From an uncultured bacterium (lineage in GTDB: Bacteria; Patescibacteria; Microgenomatia; Levybacterales; UBA12049): a stretch of DNA of 24,752 nucleotides. Under the pieces are notes generated by a model that searched no databases, was not told where the DNA came from, and saw nothing but the letters and a program-made list of their open reading frames with translations. Positions 12,318 to 20,199 of the stretch are shown here, piece by piece. Both the position numbers and the translations under genes were made by a program. Location of the stretch: NCBI GenBank assembly GCA_946885425.1, contig CAMPGJ010000004.1:1-24752 (forward strand), given 5' to 3'. Numbering within the stretch: the stretch's first letter is position 1; each line of letters starts with the position of its first letter.

Positions 12318-12338
12318 ACCTACGGCTTTGCCGTAGGT
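12318..12338 (-). terminator. 9-bp palindrome over the second PBP stop codon
   Basis: ACCTACGGC (12318-12326) pairs perfectly with GCCGTAGGT (12330-12338) around a TTT loop. The TAG at 12320-12322 is inside the stem, and the last residues (TAKP) are encoded by it. There is no adjacent T-run. Confidence 0.65.
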
Positions 12339-14488
12339 GAGGGGTGGGCGCAGGTAATACAATATCTATTACCCAATGCGTCGATCATCATTGTTTGTTC
12401 CTTTAATTCGACATTTTCGGTCTGTCCGGGTTTACCCAACTCCTGTGTTCCTTTATCTACCCATACTTTCTCTTTTGTCATCTTAGCTCCTTTTTCAGGG
12501 ATGCCTTTGATAAAGTATTCAAAGGGACAACTTGCATTAGTGTGTTCAGAGAGCTGTCCCAGACAGACGTGTTTACCTACGACGTTCGGTGGCTTTTGAG
12601 GTATTTCAGGTTTTTTTCCTTTGAGAAGATGCTCCATGATGTCATGCCAGATTGGAGCAGCCCCCGTAACACCTGATTGGACACCGTACATAGGTGTATG
12701 ATCATTATTTCCTACCCATACGGCTACAAGGTATGATGGGGTATATCCGATGGTCCAGTTGTCCCTGTAGTCATTTGTCGTACCTGTTTTGACTGAGACA
12801 TGTTGTTTGTTTATTTTCAGTTCTGAACTAGGGCCAAATGCCTGGGTTCTTGCATTATTGTCGGCAAGAATATCAGAGATAATAAAGGCCACTTCAGAAG
12901 GAAGAACCTTCTTTCCAAAGATAGGGCTTTTTGGTGGTGAATATTCTTCAATCACTTTACCATTTCGATCGACAATTTTTAAGATGGGGTGGGGATCTAT
13001 TCTGTATCCCTGATTAGCAAAGACGCCATATGCCGTTGCCATATCAAGCATAGTTACCTCACCTCCACCCAGAGTAAGGGAGAGTCCATATCGGCTTGGG
13101 TCTTTAAATGTTGTTATACCCATAGCTGACGCGGTGGCAATGAAGTTCTCAAGTCCGTTCATCTTCAACATCTGAACAGCTGGGATATTAAATGAATTTC
13201 CAAGTGATGTTCTCATAGAGACAACACCATGGAACTTCCCGTCATAATTTTTTGGACAATAAGGTTTGCCGGTAGATGGGTCAGGGAAGCACACTGCCTG
13301 ATCAATAAATGGAGTTGCTGCTGAATATCCTGATGCTAGCCCCACAGCATAATTAAGTGGCTTGATGGACGATCCTGGTTGAAGAAGCGCAATGGTTGTA
13401 TTAACATTGCCATGTTTGGCGTCAAAGTAATCTTTGCTTCCTACCATTGCCAGGATTTCTCCTGTACCTGGGCGGGTGATTATGGAACCTCCATTTCCGA
13501 CATGGTTAGCTTCAAGTCTGGCAACTTCTTCTGCGACTATTTTCTGCGCAGCCTCTTGAATATCAAGGTCCAGACTTGTATATACTTCTAATCCTCCACG
13601 TTCAACGATTTCAGGACCATATTTTTTACTTAGTATGTCCTTAACATAAAAGACAAAGTGGGGAGCTTTAATCGGGTTTGCAATCTTTTCAAAATGGAGT
13701 TGTTGAACAAGCGCTTTATCCCGTTCCTCTTTAGTTATGAATTTTTGCTCATGCATCTTCCTGATTACCTCTTCCTGACGTTTTTTTCCTAGCTCAGGAC
13801 GTGAACCGTATGGTGAAAATGTGCTTGGTTCCTGGGGAAGTCCTGCTAGATACGCGCTTTCCGCAAGGGTAAGGTTTTCAACATGTTTGCCAAAATATGT
13901 CTCTGAAGCAGCTTCTGCTCCATATGCTGTTCCACCATAGGGAACTTGATTGAGGTACATTTCAAGGATTTCATTTTTTGTATACATAACTTCTGCGACA
14001 AAGGCGAGGACTACTTCTTTAATTTTTCTTGTGATGGTTCGCTCGGGAGTGAGTAGACTACTTTTTATTAGCTGCTGAGTGAGTGTTGATCCTCCTTGCA
14101 GCTGTTTTTTCGAATAGATTGAATAGGCAGCTCTGGCAATACCCCTCAGGTCGACAGCTCCATGGCGGTAAAAATCTTTATCCTCAATGGCGATTGTTGC
14201 ATGCTGAAGATATTTTGGCATCTTAGAGAGAGGCACAAAAGTTTGATTGCGGTCAGAGTAGAGGTTGTAGAGTAATTTCCCATGCCGGTCATAGATATGC
14301 GTTGAGTAGGAAGCCGTTGTTTTTGTAAGGTTTGTGGGCGAAGGGAGGTCTCTTAAGAAAAAGTAATAAAAGAATCCAAGACCTATGAAGATAATAAATA
14401 TGGTACACAATAAAAAAAGAAGAGGTTTTTTAAGAGAAAAGTGTTTCGCTTTTTTAACAACCTTAGCATAATGCTTAGTAGTATTCAT
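12320..14488 (-). CDS. Class A penicillin-binding protein (PBP1A-like)
   Basis: 722-aa bifunctional peptidoglycan synthase, paralogue of the gene at 9828-11930. It has one N-terminal TM helix (about 21-45), a GT51 domain with IAIEDKDFY (Glu102) and GGSTLTQQL, and a transpeptidase domain with PGSSIK (Ser373-Lys376), SFN (432-434) and KTGT (567-570). The C-terminal tail after about residue 620 is longer than in its paralogue and cysteine-containing (VCLGQLSEHTNASC and RYCITCAH), possibly disulfide-linked or metal-binding. TAAAAT lies 6 nt before ATG 14488. Two full-length class A PBPs in one locus imply division of labour in wall synthesis. Confidence 0.96.
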   Translation of the reverse strand: MNTTKHYAKVVKKAKHFSLKKPLLFLLCTIFIIFIGLGFFYYFFLRDLPSPTNLTKTTASYSTHIYDRHGKLLYNLYSDRNQTFVPLSKMPKYLQHATIAIEDKDFYRHGAVDLRGIARAAYSIYSKKQLQGGSTLTQQLIKSSLLTPERTITRKIKEVVLAFVAEVMYTKNEILEMYLNQVPYGGTAYGAEAASETYFGKHVENLTLAESAYLAGLPQEPSTFSPYGSRPELGKKRQEEVIRKMHEQKFITKEERDKALVQQLHFEKIANPIKAPHFVFYVKDILSKKYGPEIVERGGLEVYTSLDLDIQEAAQKIVAEEVARLEANHVGNGGSIITRPGTGEILAMVGSKDYFDAKHGNVNTTIALLQPGSSIKPLNYAVGLASGYSAATPFIDQAVCFPDPSTGKPYCPKNYDGKFHGVVSMRTSLGNSFNIPAVQMLKMNGLENFIATASAMGITTFKDPSRYGLSLTLGGGEVTMLDMATAYGVFANQGYRIDPHPILKIVDRNGKVIEEYSPPKSPIFGKKVLPSEVAFIISDILADNNARTQAFGPSSELKINKQHVSVKTGTTNDYRDNWTIGYTPSYLVAVWVGNNDHTPMYGVQSGVTGAAPIWHDIMEHLLKGKKPEIPQKPPNVVGKHVCLGQLSEHTNASCPFEYFIKGIPEKGAKMTKEKVWVDKGTQELGKPGQTENVELKEQTMMIDALGNRYCITCAHPSPTAKP

Positions 14489-14494
14489 GAGTAC

Positions 14495-14500
14495 ATTTTA
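14495..14500 (-). promoter_or_regulatory. -10 box of the second PBP gene
   Basis: TAAAAT on the minus strand, ending 6 nt before ATG 14488, with no Shine-Dalgarno between. No clear -35 at the expected distance. Confidence 0.5.
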
Positions 14501-14529
14501 GCAGAACTTGTCCAGCATAGACACTTCTG

Positions 14530-14564
14530 AAATTTCAAATAGTAAATTTCAAATTGAAAGCTGT
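14530..14564. repeat. Short AAATTTC-type heptamer tract
   Basis: AAATTTC, AAATAGT, AAATTTC, AAATTGA and AAGCTGT, five 7-nt units in the divergent region between the PBP and CvpA-CAP genes. No second arm is obvious. Confidence 0.65.
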
Positions 14565-14594
14565 CAGAGAGTGCATTATAACTGAGATTGTGAG

Positions 14595-14600
14595 TATAAT
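14595..14600 (+). promoter_or_regulatory. -10 box of the CvpA-CAP gene
   Basis: TATAAT, 11 nt before ATG 14612; expected start of transcription about 5 nt before the codon. No Shine-Dalgarno is present. Confidence 0.6.
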
Positions 14601-14611
14601 AAACGTAGACT

Positions 14612-15634
14612 ATGGATATTAATGCGGTACTTTCTCAGCTTCCTCAGTTCTCAGGGTTTAGTCTTTTTGATGTCATTATTCTTCTCGTAATTTTGTTTTA
14701 TATTCACGAAGGGTATGCTGTGGGATTTTTTATTGCTTTATTTGATCTCTTCAGCTTTGTTTTTGCATTTACACTTGCCCTTAAGTTCTATAATTTCCTG
14801 GCTCAGTTCTTGATGACTTTTTTCTCTTTGCCCATCGGGGTATCGAAAGCTGTGTCATTCTTCCTGATTGCGTTTGTCTGCGAGATTATATTCAGCATTC
14901 TGTTCCGTCGGATAGCCAGACATTTGCCGCGTTTACCTGCTGTACATCCAATTTCTCTTTGGTTTAAAAAAGTAGACCACTGGTTCGGTATTGTACCGGG
15001 GATGATCTCGGCTTTTATTTTTTTGTCGTTCCTTCTGACGGTAATTGTCTCGCTTCCATCATCACCCCTCGTCAAGCAATTGGTCACAGGATCAAAGATA
15101 GGGGAGAAACTTGTCGCTAACACATCTTTTTTTGAGAATAAACTGAATGACATTTTTGGAGGAGCGTTAAATGATACGATGAATTTCCTCACAGTTGAGC
15201 CTAAAAGTGATGAGACAATCAGTCTTCATTTTAAGGTGGAGAAGGGGACTCCTGATGCTCAGGCGGAACAGCAAATGTTCAAGATGGTGAATACACAGCG
15301 GGCACAGAATGGTTTGCCTCCTGTCTTTTTCGATAAGAAATTACAAGCTGTGGCGAGGGCGCATTCGGATGACATGTTCAAAAGAGGCTATTTCTCCCAT
15401 TATACTCCTGAAGCTCTTTCTCCCTTCGACCGCATGAAGGAGGCAAATATTATATTCTTATCTGCAGGAGAGAATCTGGCACTTGCCCCCAGTACGGATC
15501 TTGCGATGCAGGGACTTATGAACAGTCCGGGACACCGAGCAAATATCCTAAATGCAAAATTCGGCAAGATCGGCATCGGAGTAATAGACGGAGGAATCTA
15601 CGGTAAAATGTACTCCCAGGAGTTTACGGATTAG
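14612..15634 (+). CDS. CvpA-like membrane domain fused to CAP/SCP domain
   Basis: 340-aa fusion protein. Residues 1-145 have four hydrophobic helices in the CvpA pattern, starting FSLFDVIILLVILFYIHEGYAVGF. A linker (about 146-212) leads to an extracytoplasmic CAP domain of the bacterial YkwD type (about 215-340). The CAP site residues are present: His251 in ARAHSDDM, Glu287 in GENLA, and His308 in HRANIL. CAP domains bind lipids or act on the cell surface; the bacterial role is unsettled. The 3' end overlaps the convergent fbp gene by 11 nt. Together with neighbouring PBPs this suggests an envelope role. Confidence 0.88.
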   Translation: MDINAVLSQLPQFSGFSLFDVIILLVILFYIHEGYAVGFFIALFDLFSFVFAFTLALKFYNFLAQFLMTFFSLPIGVSKAVSFFLIAFVCEIIFSILFRRIARHLPRLPAVHPISLWFKKVDHWFGIVPGMISAFIFLSFLLTVIVSLPSSPLVKQLVTGSKIGEKLVANTSFFENKLNDIFGGALNDTMNFLTVEPKSDETISLHFKVEKGTPDAQAEQQMFKMVNTQRAQNGLPPVFFDKKLQAVARAHSDDMFKRGYFSHYTPEALSPFDRMKEANIIFLSAGENLALAPSTDLAMQGLMNSPGHRANILNAKFGKIGIGVIDGGIYGKMYSQEFTD

Positions 15635-16577
15635 CTTTCGAGGTATCAGGCTTAGATAGAAATCTTTCATACACAGCAACGTTTTCGCGGCTCCCCATAA
15701 CAAAAGGTGTTTCTTTGTGAGTCTCGGTTGGGAGTACATCAAGCGCTCTTTGGTTGCCTATAAGTGCTTTTCCACCCGCTTGCTCTGTAAGATAGGCAAA
15801 AGGGCTTACTTCAAGAGTGTGTCTCAGTTTGCCTTCTGGTTTTTTTTCGTATGCAGGGTAGAGGAATATCCCTCCTTTAATGAAAGTTCGATGAGCGTCA
15901 GCGACTAGGGAGCCGACAAAACGGCCTTTTGATTTACGTTCTTTTTTTAGATGATCAAGATAGCCATGAACGTTTTTGTCATACATATCAGCATAGCCTT
16001 CATTGATAGAATAAATATCTCCTTTTTCAGGGATTTTCATATCAGGGTGGGTGAGGAAGAATTGATTTTCTGTGGGATCCAAGGTAAATCCATTGACACC
16101 ATTTCCTGTGGAATAAACGAACATAACACTTGATCCATACATTGCGTATCCAGCGGCAATCTGATCTTTTCCTTTTTGCAATAATCCGCCTTTTTTGTCG
16201 TAGATAGAGAAGATAGTGCCGATGGGACAGTTGGTATCAATGTTGGAGGAACCGTCTAGCGGATCCATGAAGAAATTATAGTTGCTGTCTTTGTTGTCTG
16301 AATAGATTGGCTCTTCCCGTTCCTCAGAAACAACAGCGGAAACATTCTTATCTTGGAGGAGGGTATTGGTCAGGAGGCTGTGTGAGAATTCATCAAGTTT
16401 TTGAACATCCTCTCCAAATGAGTTTTGATGACCTGCCTGGCCAAGGATATTCCCTAGTCCTGCTGTTTTAACCTGATCAGCTATGGTAATAGTTGCGTCT
16501 TGCAGCCTTTCAAATTGGCTTGCAAGCTGCGGCTTTGTATCCTGAATATGTTGGAGTAGGGTAGGTGAGCTGGCCAT
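15624..16577 (-). CDS. fbp: Fructose-1,6-bisphosphatase, class I
   Basis: Hydrolyses fructose 1,6-bisphosphate to fructose 6-phosphate; key step of gluconeogenesis and of hexose supply to the pentose-phosphate branch. The 317-aa protein has all class I signatures: VVSEEREE (metal-binding glutamates 85-86), FFMDPLDGSSNIDTNCPIGT with Asp105 and Asp108, SVMFVYSTGNGVNGFTLDP, RFVGSLVADAHRTFIKGGIF, and the C-terminal LPTETHKETPFVMGSRE. ATG 16577 is preferred because the ATG at 16586 is only 3 nt from the TATAAT; the difference is three residues. The gene is oriented with gdh, 70 nt apart through a repeat, and overlaps the CvpA-CAP gene tail to tail. Confidence 0.95.
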   Translation of the reverse strand: MASSPTLLQHIQDTKPQLASQFERLQDATITIADQVKTAGLGNILGQAGHQNSFGEDVQKLDEFSHSLLTNTLLQDKNVSAVVSEEREEPIYSDNKDSNYNFFMDPLDGSSNIDTNCPIGTIFSIYDKKGGLLQKGKDQIAAGYAMYGSSVMFVYSTGNGVNGFTLDPTENQFFLTHPDMKIPEKGDIYSINEGYADMYDKNVHGYLDHLKKERKSKGRFVGSLVADAHRTFIKGGIFLYPAYEKKPEGKLRHTLEVSPFAYLTEQAGGKALIGNQRALDVLPTETHKETPFVMGSRENVAVYERFLSKPDTSKANP

Positions 16578-16589
16578 TTCTTTCATATG

Positions 16590-16595
16590 ATTATA
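16590..16595 (-). promoter_or_regulatory. -10 box of fbp
   Basis: TATAAT on the minus strand immediately next to a heptamer repeat arm; 12 nt before ATG 16577. The upstream region is repeat sequence, so the repeat may supply the -35 side. Confidence 0.55.
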
Positions 16596-16597
16596 CA

Positions 16598-16656
16598 GAC
16601 TTAAGACGTAGGACGTAAGATGTAAGAAGAATGGGTTTTCTTAAGTCTTACATCTT
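16598..16656. repeat. TAAGACG-type 7-nt-period inverted repeat
   Basis: Left arm GACTTAA, GACGTAG, GACGTAA, GATGTAA and GAAGAAT; right arm TCTTAAG, TCTTACA and TCTTTGA. It belongs to the same word type as 2770-2830 and 7854-7931. The gdh stop codon (16648-16650) lies in the right arm, so the last residues of Gdh are repeat-encoded. Confidence 0.88.
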
Positions 16657-17961
16657 TGAATTATGTGCTTCCTCCAATCTGTTTAATGCTACTAGGTACG
16701 CTGCATCCCTGAGGCTGCTGCCCACGTGTTTCTTGTGCATTTCAACGATTGCGTCAGTTGCTTCGGTCATATATGTCCTCAGCTTTTTAAAAACTTTATT
16801 TTTTGTCCATTTTTCATTATTCATGTTCTGGTACCACTCGAAGTAAGAGACAGCTACGCCTCCTGCATTGGCAAGGACATCAGGGATAATAGTGACGTTT
16901 TTCTTCTCTAGGATACTGTCTGCTTCATGCGTTGTAGGACCATTTGCCATCTCCAGGATATATTTTGCTTGGATTTTAGATGCATTTTTTTTCGTTATCA
17001 CATTCTCTAGCGCTGAAGGGATTAAAATATCAACTGGGAGGGTGAGGATCTCCTCATTCGTGATATCTCTGCCCCCCACTTTTTCTTTATTAGTCAGGTC
17101 ACAGACAGAGCCTATGCAATAACAGCCGGCAAGGTAGCCTTTTAGTTCCTTACATTTTTGTACCTGTTCTGTATCTGAGATGCCTTTGGGAACATAGATG
17201 CCGCCTTTGGAATCAGAAAGGGCAACAATTTTAAATCCTTCTTCCTGGAGGAACCTTGCGATAAAGCGTCCGACATTGCCAAACCCCTGTACTGCTACAG
17301 TCATCTTCTTTGGGTTCTTTTTCAACCGCTTCATCATCTCAACCAGAGTAATAGCTCCCCCTAAACCAGTAGCCTCAGTACGTCCACAAGATCCACCTTT
17401 ATCTAAAGGTTTACCAGTAACCACAGCCAAAGGGTTCAATTTTTGGCCATTAGCTATTCGAAGTTTGCCATTTGCTGATTTTTTGTATTCATCAACAATC
17501 CAAGCCATAATCATCGGATTTGTATTAACGTCAGGGGCGGGGACATCAATGGTGGGACCAATAGTCGGCGCCAGTCTCCGAGCAAAGAGCCGGGTCAGCC
17601 GCTCCAGCTCGCCTACGGAAAGCGTTTTGGGATCAATAGTGATACCGCCCTTACCACCTCCGAAAGGTACTCCGACAATTGCGTTCTTAATAGTCATAAA
17701 AAAGGCCAAAGCTTTTACCTCATCCATGGAAACCTGTGAATGGTAACGCAATCCTCCTTTATATGGCCCCCGGGCATTGTTATGCTGTACACGGTAGCCT
17801 TTGATAATTTCGACTTTGTTGTTATCGCGCTGGAAGGGGAGGGAAAGTTGGATGATTCGTTCCGGTTCTTGCAGGTGAGCCAGAAAGAGTGGGTCAAACG
17901 ATCCCAGTTTCGCTGCTTTTTTTAATTGTTCTTGTGCGCGTAGCCAAAGATTATCATTCAT
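16648..17961 (-). CDS. gdhA: Glutamate dehydrogenase (Glu/Leu/Phe/Val family)
   Basis: Interconverts glutamate and 2-oxoglutarate plus ammonia, joining carbon and nitrogen metabolism in the cytoplasm. The 437-aa protein fits the hexameric short-chain family. Motifs: ARGPYKGGLRYH, PFGGGKGGI with catalytic Lys104, PAPDVNT with catalytic Asp144, VTGKPLDKGGS, and the nucleotide fold GFGNVGRFIA (226-235). Residues about 161-174 (KSANGKLRIANGQK) make a longer loop than usual before VVTGKP, and its DNA looks like heptamer repeats. A cysteine cluster, GCYCIGSVC, lies in the cofactor domain. Cofactor preference cannot be read with confidence. A branched-chain amino-acid dehydrogenase is less likely given the length and PAPDVNT. 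Confidence 0.92.
   Translation of the reverse strand: MNDNLWLRAQEQLKKAAKLGSFDPLFLAHLQEPERIIQLSLPFQRDNNKVEIIKGYRVQHNNARGPYKGGLRYHSQVSMDEVKALAFFMTIKNAIVGVPFGGGKGGITIDPKTLSVGELERLTRLFARRLAPTIGPTIDVPAPDVNTNPMIMAWIVDEYKKSANGKLRIANGQKLNPLAVVTGKPLDKGGSCGRTEATGLGGAITLVEMMKRLKKNPKKMTVAVQGFGNVGRFIARFLQEEGFKIVALSDSKGGIYVPKGISDTEQVQKCKELKGYLAGCYCIGSVCDLTNKEKVGGRDITNEEILTLPVDILIPSALENVITKKNASKIQAKYILEMANGPTTHEADSILEKKNVTIIPDVLANAGGVAVSYFEWYQNMNNEKWTKNKVFKKLRTYMTEATDAIVEMHKKHVGSSLRDAAYLVALNRLEEAHNSKM
17442..17476. repeat. Possible heptamer repeat remnant inside gdh
   Basis: Plus strand reads TTTGGCC, ATTAGCT, ATTCGAA, GTTTGCC and ATTTGCT: five 7-nt words of the type used in the intergenic repeats. It encodes part of a loop that appears about ten residues longer than in typical Gdh proteins. 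Short, degenerate and under coding constraint, so uncertain. Confidence 0.4.
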
Positions 17962-18091
17962 AAAATATAAAGGGTATCAAGAGCATCAGGAGTATATGAT
18001 CTAACGCGTTTGATTTCTTAATTGTATTGATGTTGCGGTCTATTCTGCTGGACGAATCTTTGACAGAAACATGACAGTACGTTGTTAATTC

Positions 18092-18119
18092 TTGTTATAA
18101 AACGCAAAATATGTAAATA
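18092..18119 (+). promoter_or_regulatory. Possible promoter of the 18130 gene
   Basis: TTGTTA (18092-18097), 16-nt spacer, TAAATA (18114-18119), 10 nt before ATG 18130. The whole 168-nt divergent region between gdh and this gene is otherwise featureless apart from TTTGACAGAAACATGACAG near 18060. Confidence 0.4.
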
Positions 18120-18129
18120 TTAAAGTATT

Positions 18130-18567
18130 ATGTCTGAAGAAAAAGAATATCGCCCTCCGGGTGCGGAAAATTTTAAAATGAGGGAAACGCCCTCAACTGA
18201 AAAGCAGGGTTTCCTCACAGCTATGACAAAAGGAGCCTTAAAAGGCGGTATTGAGATGGCTGCGACAATCGCAGCAGCTTCTACAACAGATGGCCCGGTA
18301 CAGCCGGCAAATCTTTTCAAAGACGAAAACGAAAGCAGCAAATTCCGGGGCAATAGCGGTAATGAGTCAGGTAAAGGTGGAGCGTCGGACGAGTCAAGGG
18401 GAGAGGAGAAGCAGGAAAAAGAACTGAGTGCCCCAGAAAAACAACTGGCGAAGAGAGAGCAAAAAACAGCAAAGCCTGGAAGGGAGCGGTCGCAACCGCC
18501 TGCTAGGGAACCAAGAGGTGATCAGAAGGAGCAATCTGCGCAAGATGAACGCAGCAAACTGACATAA
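18130..18567 (+). CDS. Hydrophilic low-complexity protein, 145 aa
   Basis: No family recognised. Residues 1-25 are polar (MSEEKEYRPPGAENFKMRE). About 26-58 form a mildly hydrophobic alanine-rich helix (GFLTAMTKGALKGGIEMAAT). The rest (60-145) is highly charged, rich in Glu, Lys, Gln, Ser and Pro, and probably disordered. Codon use looks coding, with no stops over 438 nt. It ends 46 nt before the GAPDH start. GAPDH itself carries a disordered tail, but I see no clear sequence match between the two. It could be a DNA- or RNA-associated or scaffold protein; no function can be assigned. Confidence 0.7.
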   Translation: MSEEKEYRPPGAENFKMRETPSTEKQGFLTAMTKGALKGGIEMAATIAAASTTDGPVQPANLFKDENESSKFRGNSGNESGKGGASDESRGEEKQEKELSAPEKQLAKREQKTAKPGRERSQPPAREPRGDQKEQSAQDERSKLT

Positions 18568-18601
18568 TTTTTCAGTATTGCTATCTCTGAAATAATTTGT
18601 C

Positions 18602-18607
18602 TATACT
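18602..18607 (+). promoter_or_regulatory. -10 box of gap
   Basis: TATACT, 6 nt before ATG 18614, without Shine-Dalgarno; a leaderless transcript is predicted. TTGTC directly upstream is too close to be a -35. Confidence 0.6.
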
Positions 18608-18613
18608 CAATAT

Positions 18614-20014
18614 ATGGTACGGGTTGCGATTAATGGTTATGGAAGAATAGGGAGAGTAGCACACCGTGTCATGCTACAGTGGCATACAGATGAGATGGAA
18701 GTTGTCGCCATTAATGTCGGCCATTCTACAGACCTCAAAGGATGGATGTATTTGTTGAAGTACGATAGCGTTTACGGACTTCTTCCATTTGACCTAAACG
18801 TGAAACCCAACTCTAACGCTGAGGACAAAACGTTTCTTGGTCATCTCGTAGTGGGTGGCAAGGAAATTCCTGTTTATTCACAAAAAGATCCAAATCTCTT
18901 GCCCTGGAAAGATCTCAATGTCGATGTTGTTATAGAAGCAACGGGTGCTTTTACGAGTAAGGATAAGGCGGGGCAGCATGTTACTGCGGGAGCAAAAGCT
19001 GTGGTCCTATCAGCTCCCGGTAAAGAAGGAGAGATGCCTACATATGTTATCTCAGTAAATGAAGGCGATTATAAGGGTGAGACTGTTATCAGCAATGCCT
19101 CCTGCACAACCAACTGCATTACTCCCGTAGCTAAAGTCATTGAAGAGCAATTTGGTATCCAGAAGGCTATGATGACCACTGTGCATGGGTATACTTCCGA
19201 CCAGGAGCTCCAGGATGGGGGACACAAAGACTACCGCCGTGCACGGGCAGCAGGGCTTAATATCATTCCTACATCAACCGGCGCTACAATTGCAGCAGCA
19301 GAAGCACTTCCTGCTCTCAAGGGCATTTTCGCAGGGTTATCAATCCGTGTGCCTGTTCCAGTTGGATCATTATCCGATTTCACCTTCCTTTTGAAGAAAG
19401 ACGTTACAGTAGAGGATGTAAACAACGCGCTTAAGGAGGCAAGTGAAAAGCCTGAATATAAAGGTATTCTGGCTGTTTCTGAAGACCCATTGGTTTCAAG
19501 TGACATCATCGGTAATTCTCATTCCAGCATTGCTGATTTGTCGCTGACTCAGGTAGTTGGAGGCAATATGCTTAAAGTAATTGCTTGGTATGATAATGAG
19601 TATGGGTATGCAAACCGCTTAGTAGAGGAAACTGTTATGGTAGGAGAGAAATTGGCCCATTCGACAAACTCAGGGCCTTCGGCGTCAGAACAACCTGTAC
19701 CTGAGCATACAGCATCTGATGTGCAACCTGCTCCTGTTAGTGAACCAACTTCTACCCCTGCTCCTGTAAGGTCTGATTCAGAAGTTCCTCCAGCACCAAT
19801 AGCTTATTCTTCAGCAGAAACACCGTCATGGAAAATGCCACCTAACCCAGTAACTGTACAGGCAGAGGAGAGTGCACAAGCGTCCATCGTTTCTGAACTC
19901 GCGCAAGCAGCTCAAAATTTAGAACATCCAGCAGAAGCCGCCTCCGCTGAAAACTCCGGCGAGCCAAAGGAAGACGAGTCCTCCTCAGGCGTCAAGCCAG
20001 CACCAGTAGAATAA
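18614..20014 (+). CDS. gap: Glyceraldehyde-3-phosphate dehydrogenase with C-terminal tail
   Basis: Oxidises glyceraldehyde 3-phosphate to 1,3-bisphosphoglycerate, or the reverse. The catalytic core (1 to about 349) has INGYGRIGR, the active site SNASCTTNCITP with Cys164, and His191 in TTVHGYT, plus WYDNEYGYANR near the end. After the family's second cofactor strand the usual IND is replaced by INVGHSTD, removing the aspartate that normally selects NAD, so NADP use is possible. The last ~117 residues (350-466) are an extra tail rich in Pro, Ala, Ser and Glu with repeated PAPV words; ordinary GAPDH is about 335 aa. No frameshift is visible. The tail may bind partners; this is inference. Confidence 0.94.
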   Translation: MVRVAINGYGRIGRVAHRVMLQWHTDEMEVVAINVGHSTDLKGWMYLLKYDSVYGLLPFDLNVKPNSNAEDKTFLGHLVVGGKEIPVYSQKDPNLLPWKDLNVDVVIEATGAFTSKDKAGQHVTAGAKAVVLSAPGKEGEMPTYVISVNEGDYKGETVISNASCTTNCITPVAKVIEEQFGIQKAMMTTVHGYTSDQELQDGGHKDYRRARAAGLNIIPTSTGATIAAAEALPALKGIFAGLSIRVPVPVGSLSDFTFLLKKDVTVEDVNNALKEASEKPEYKGILAVSEDPLVSSDIIGNSHSSIADLSLTQVVGGNMLKVIAWYDNEYGYANRLVEETVMVGEKLAHSTNSGPSASEQPVPEHTASDVQPAPVSEPTSTPAPVRSDSEVPPAPIAYSSAETPSWKMPPNPVTVQAEESAQASIVSELAQAAQNLEHPAEAASAENSGEPKEDESSSGVKPAPVE

Positions 20015-20018
20015 CAGA

Positions 20019-20173
20019 TTGTCCATTTACCATTTTCCGTTTTCCATTTGAGATTGAATCTTTGACGTGTTCCAAACTTCAAGATATCAAGCAGTCAAGG
20101 CTCAAGGATATCCCACATCACACTTCAAGAATTCTAGCCATAAATGGAAAATGGTAAATGGCAAATGGAAAAT
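20019..20173. repeat. AAATGGA-type 7-nt-period inverted repeat
   Basis: Left arm TCCATTT, ACCATTT, TCCGTTT and TCCATTT (20021 onward). Right arm AAATGGA, AAATGGT, AAATGGC and AAATGGA (20142-20169). Between them lies a 70-nt segment with TCAAG words (CTTCAAGATATCAAG, GGCTCAAGGATATCC). The region separates gap and the kinase-like gene. The right arm creates a spurious in-frame ATG at 20158. Confidence 0.9.
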
Positions 20174-20182
20174 CTTCTATGC

Positions 20183-20188
20183 TATACT
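20183..20188 (+). promoter_or_regulatory. -10 box of the kinase-like gene
   Basis: TATACT, 11 nt before ATG 20200 and just after the repeat arm. It supports ATG 20200 rather than 20158 as start. Confidence 0.55.
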
Positions 20189-20199
20189 TGTTAGAAGTT

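Noticed and set aside
20158..20199. Upstream start for the kinase-like gene
   Set aside because: The first codons lie in the AAATGGA repeat arm; TATACT sits between them and ATG 20200.
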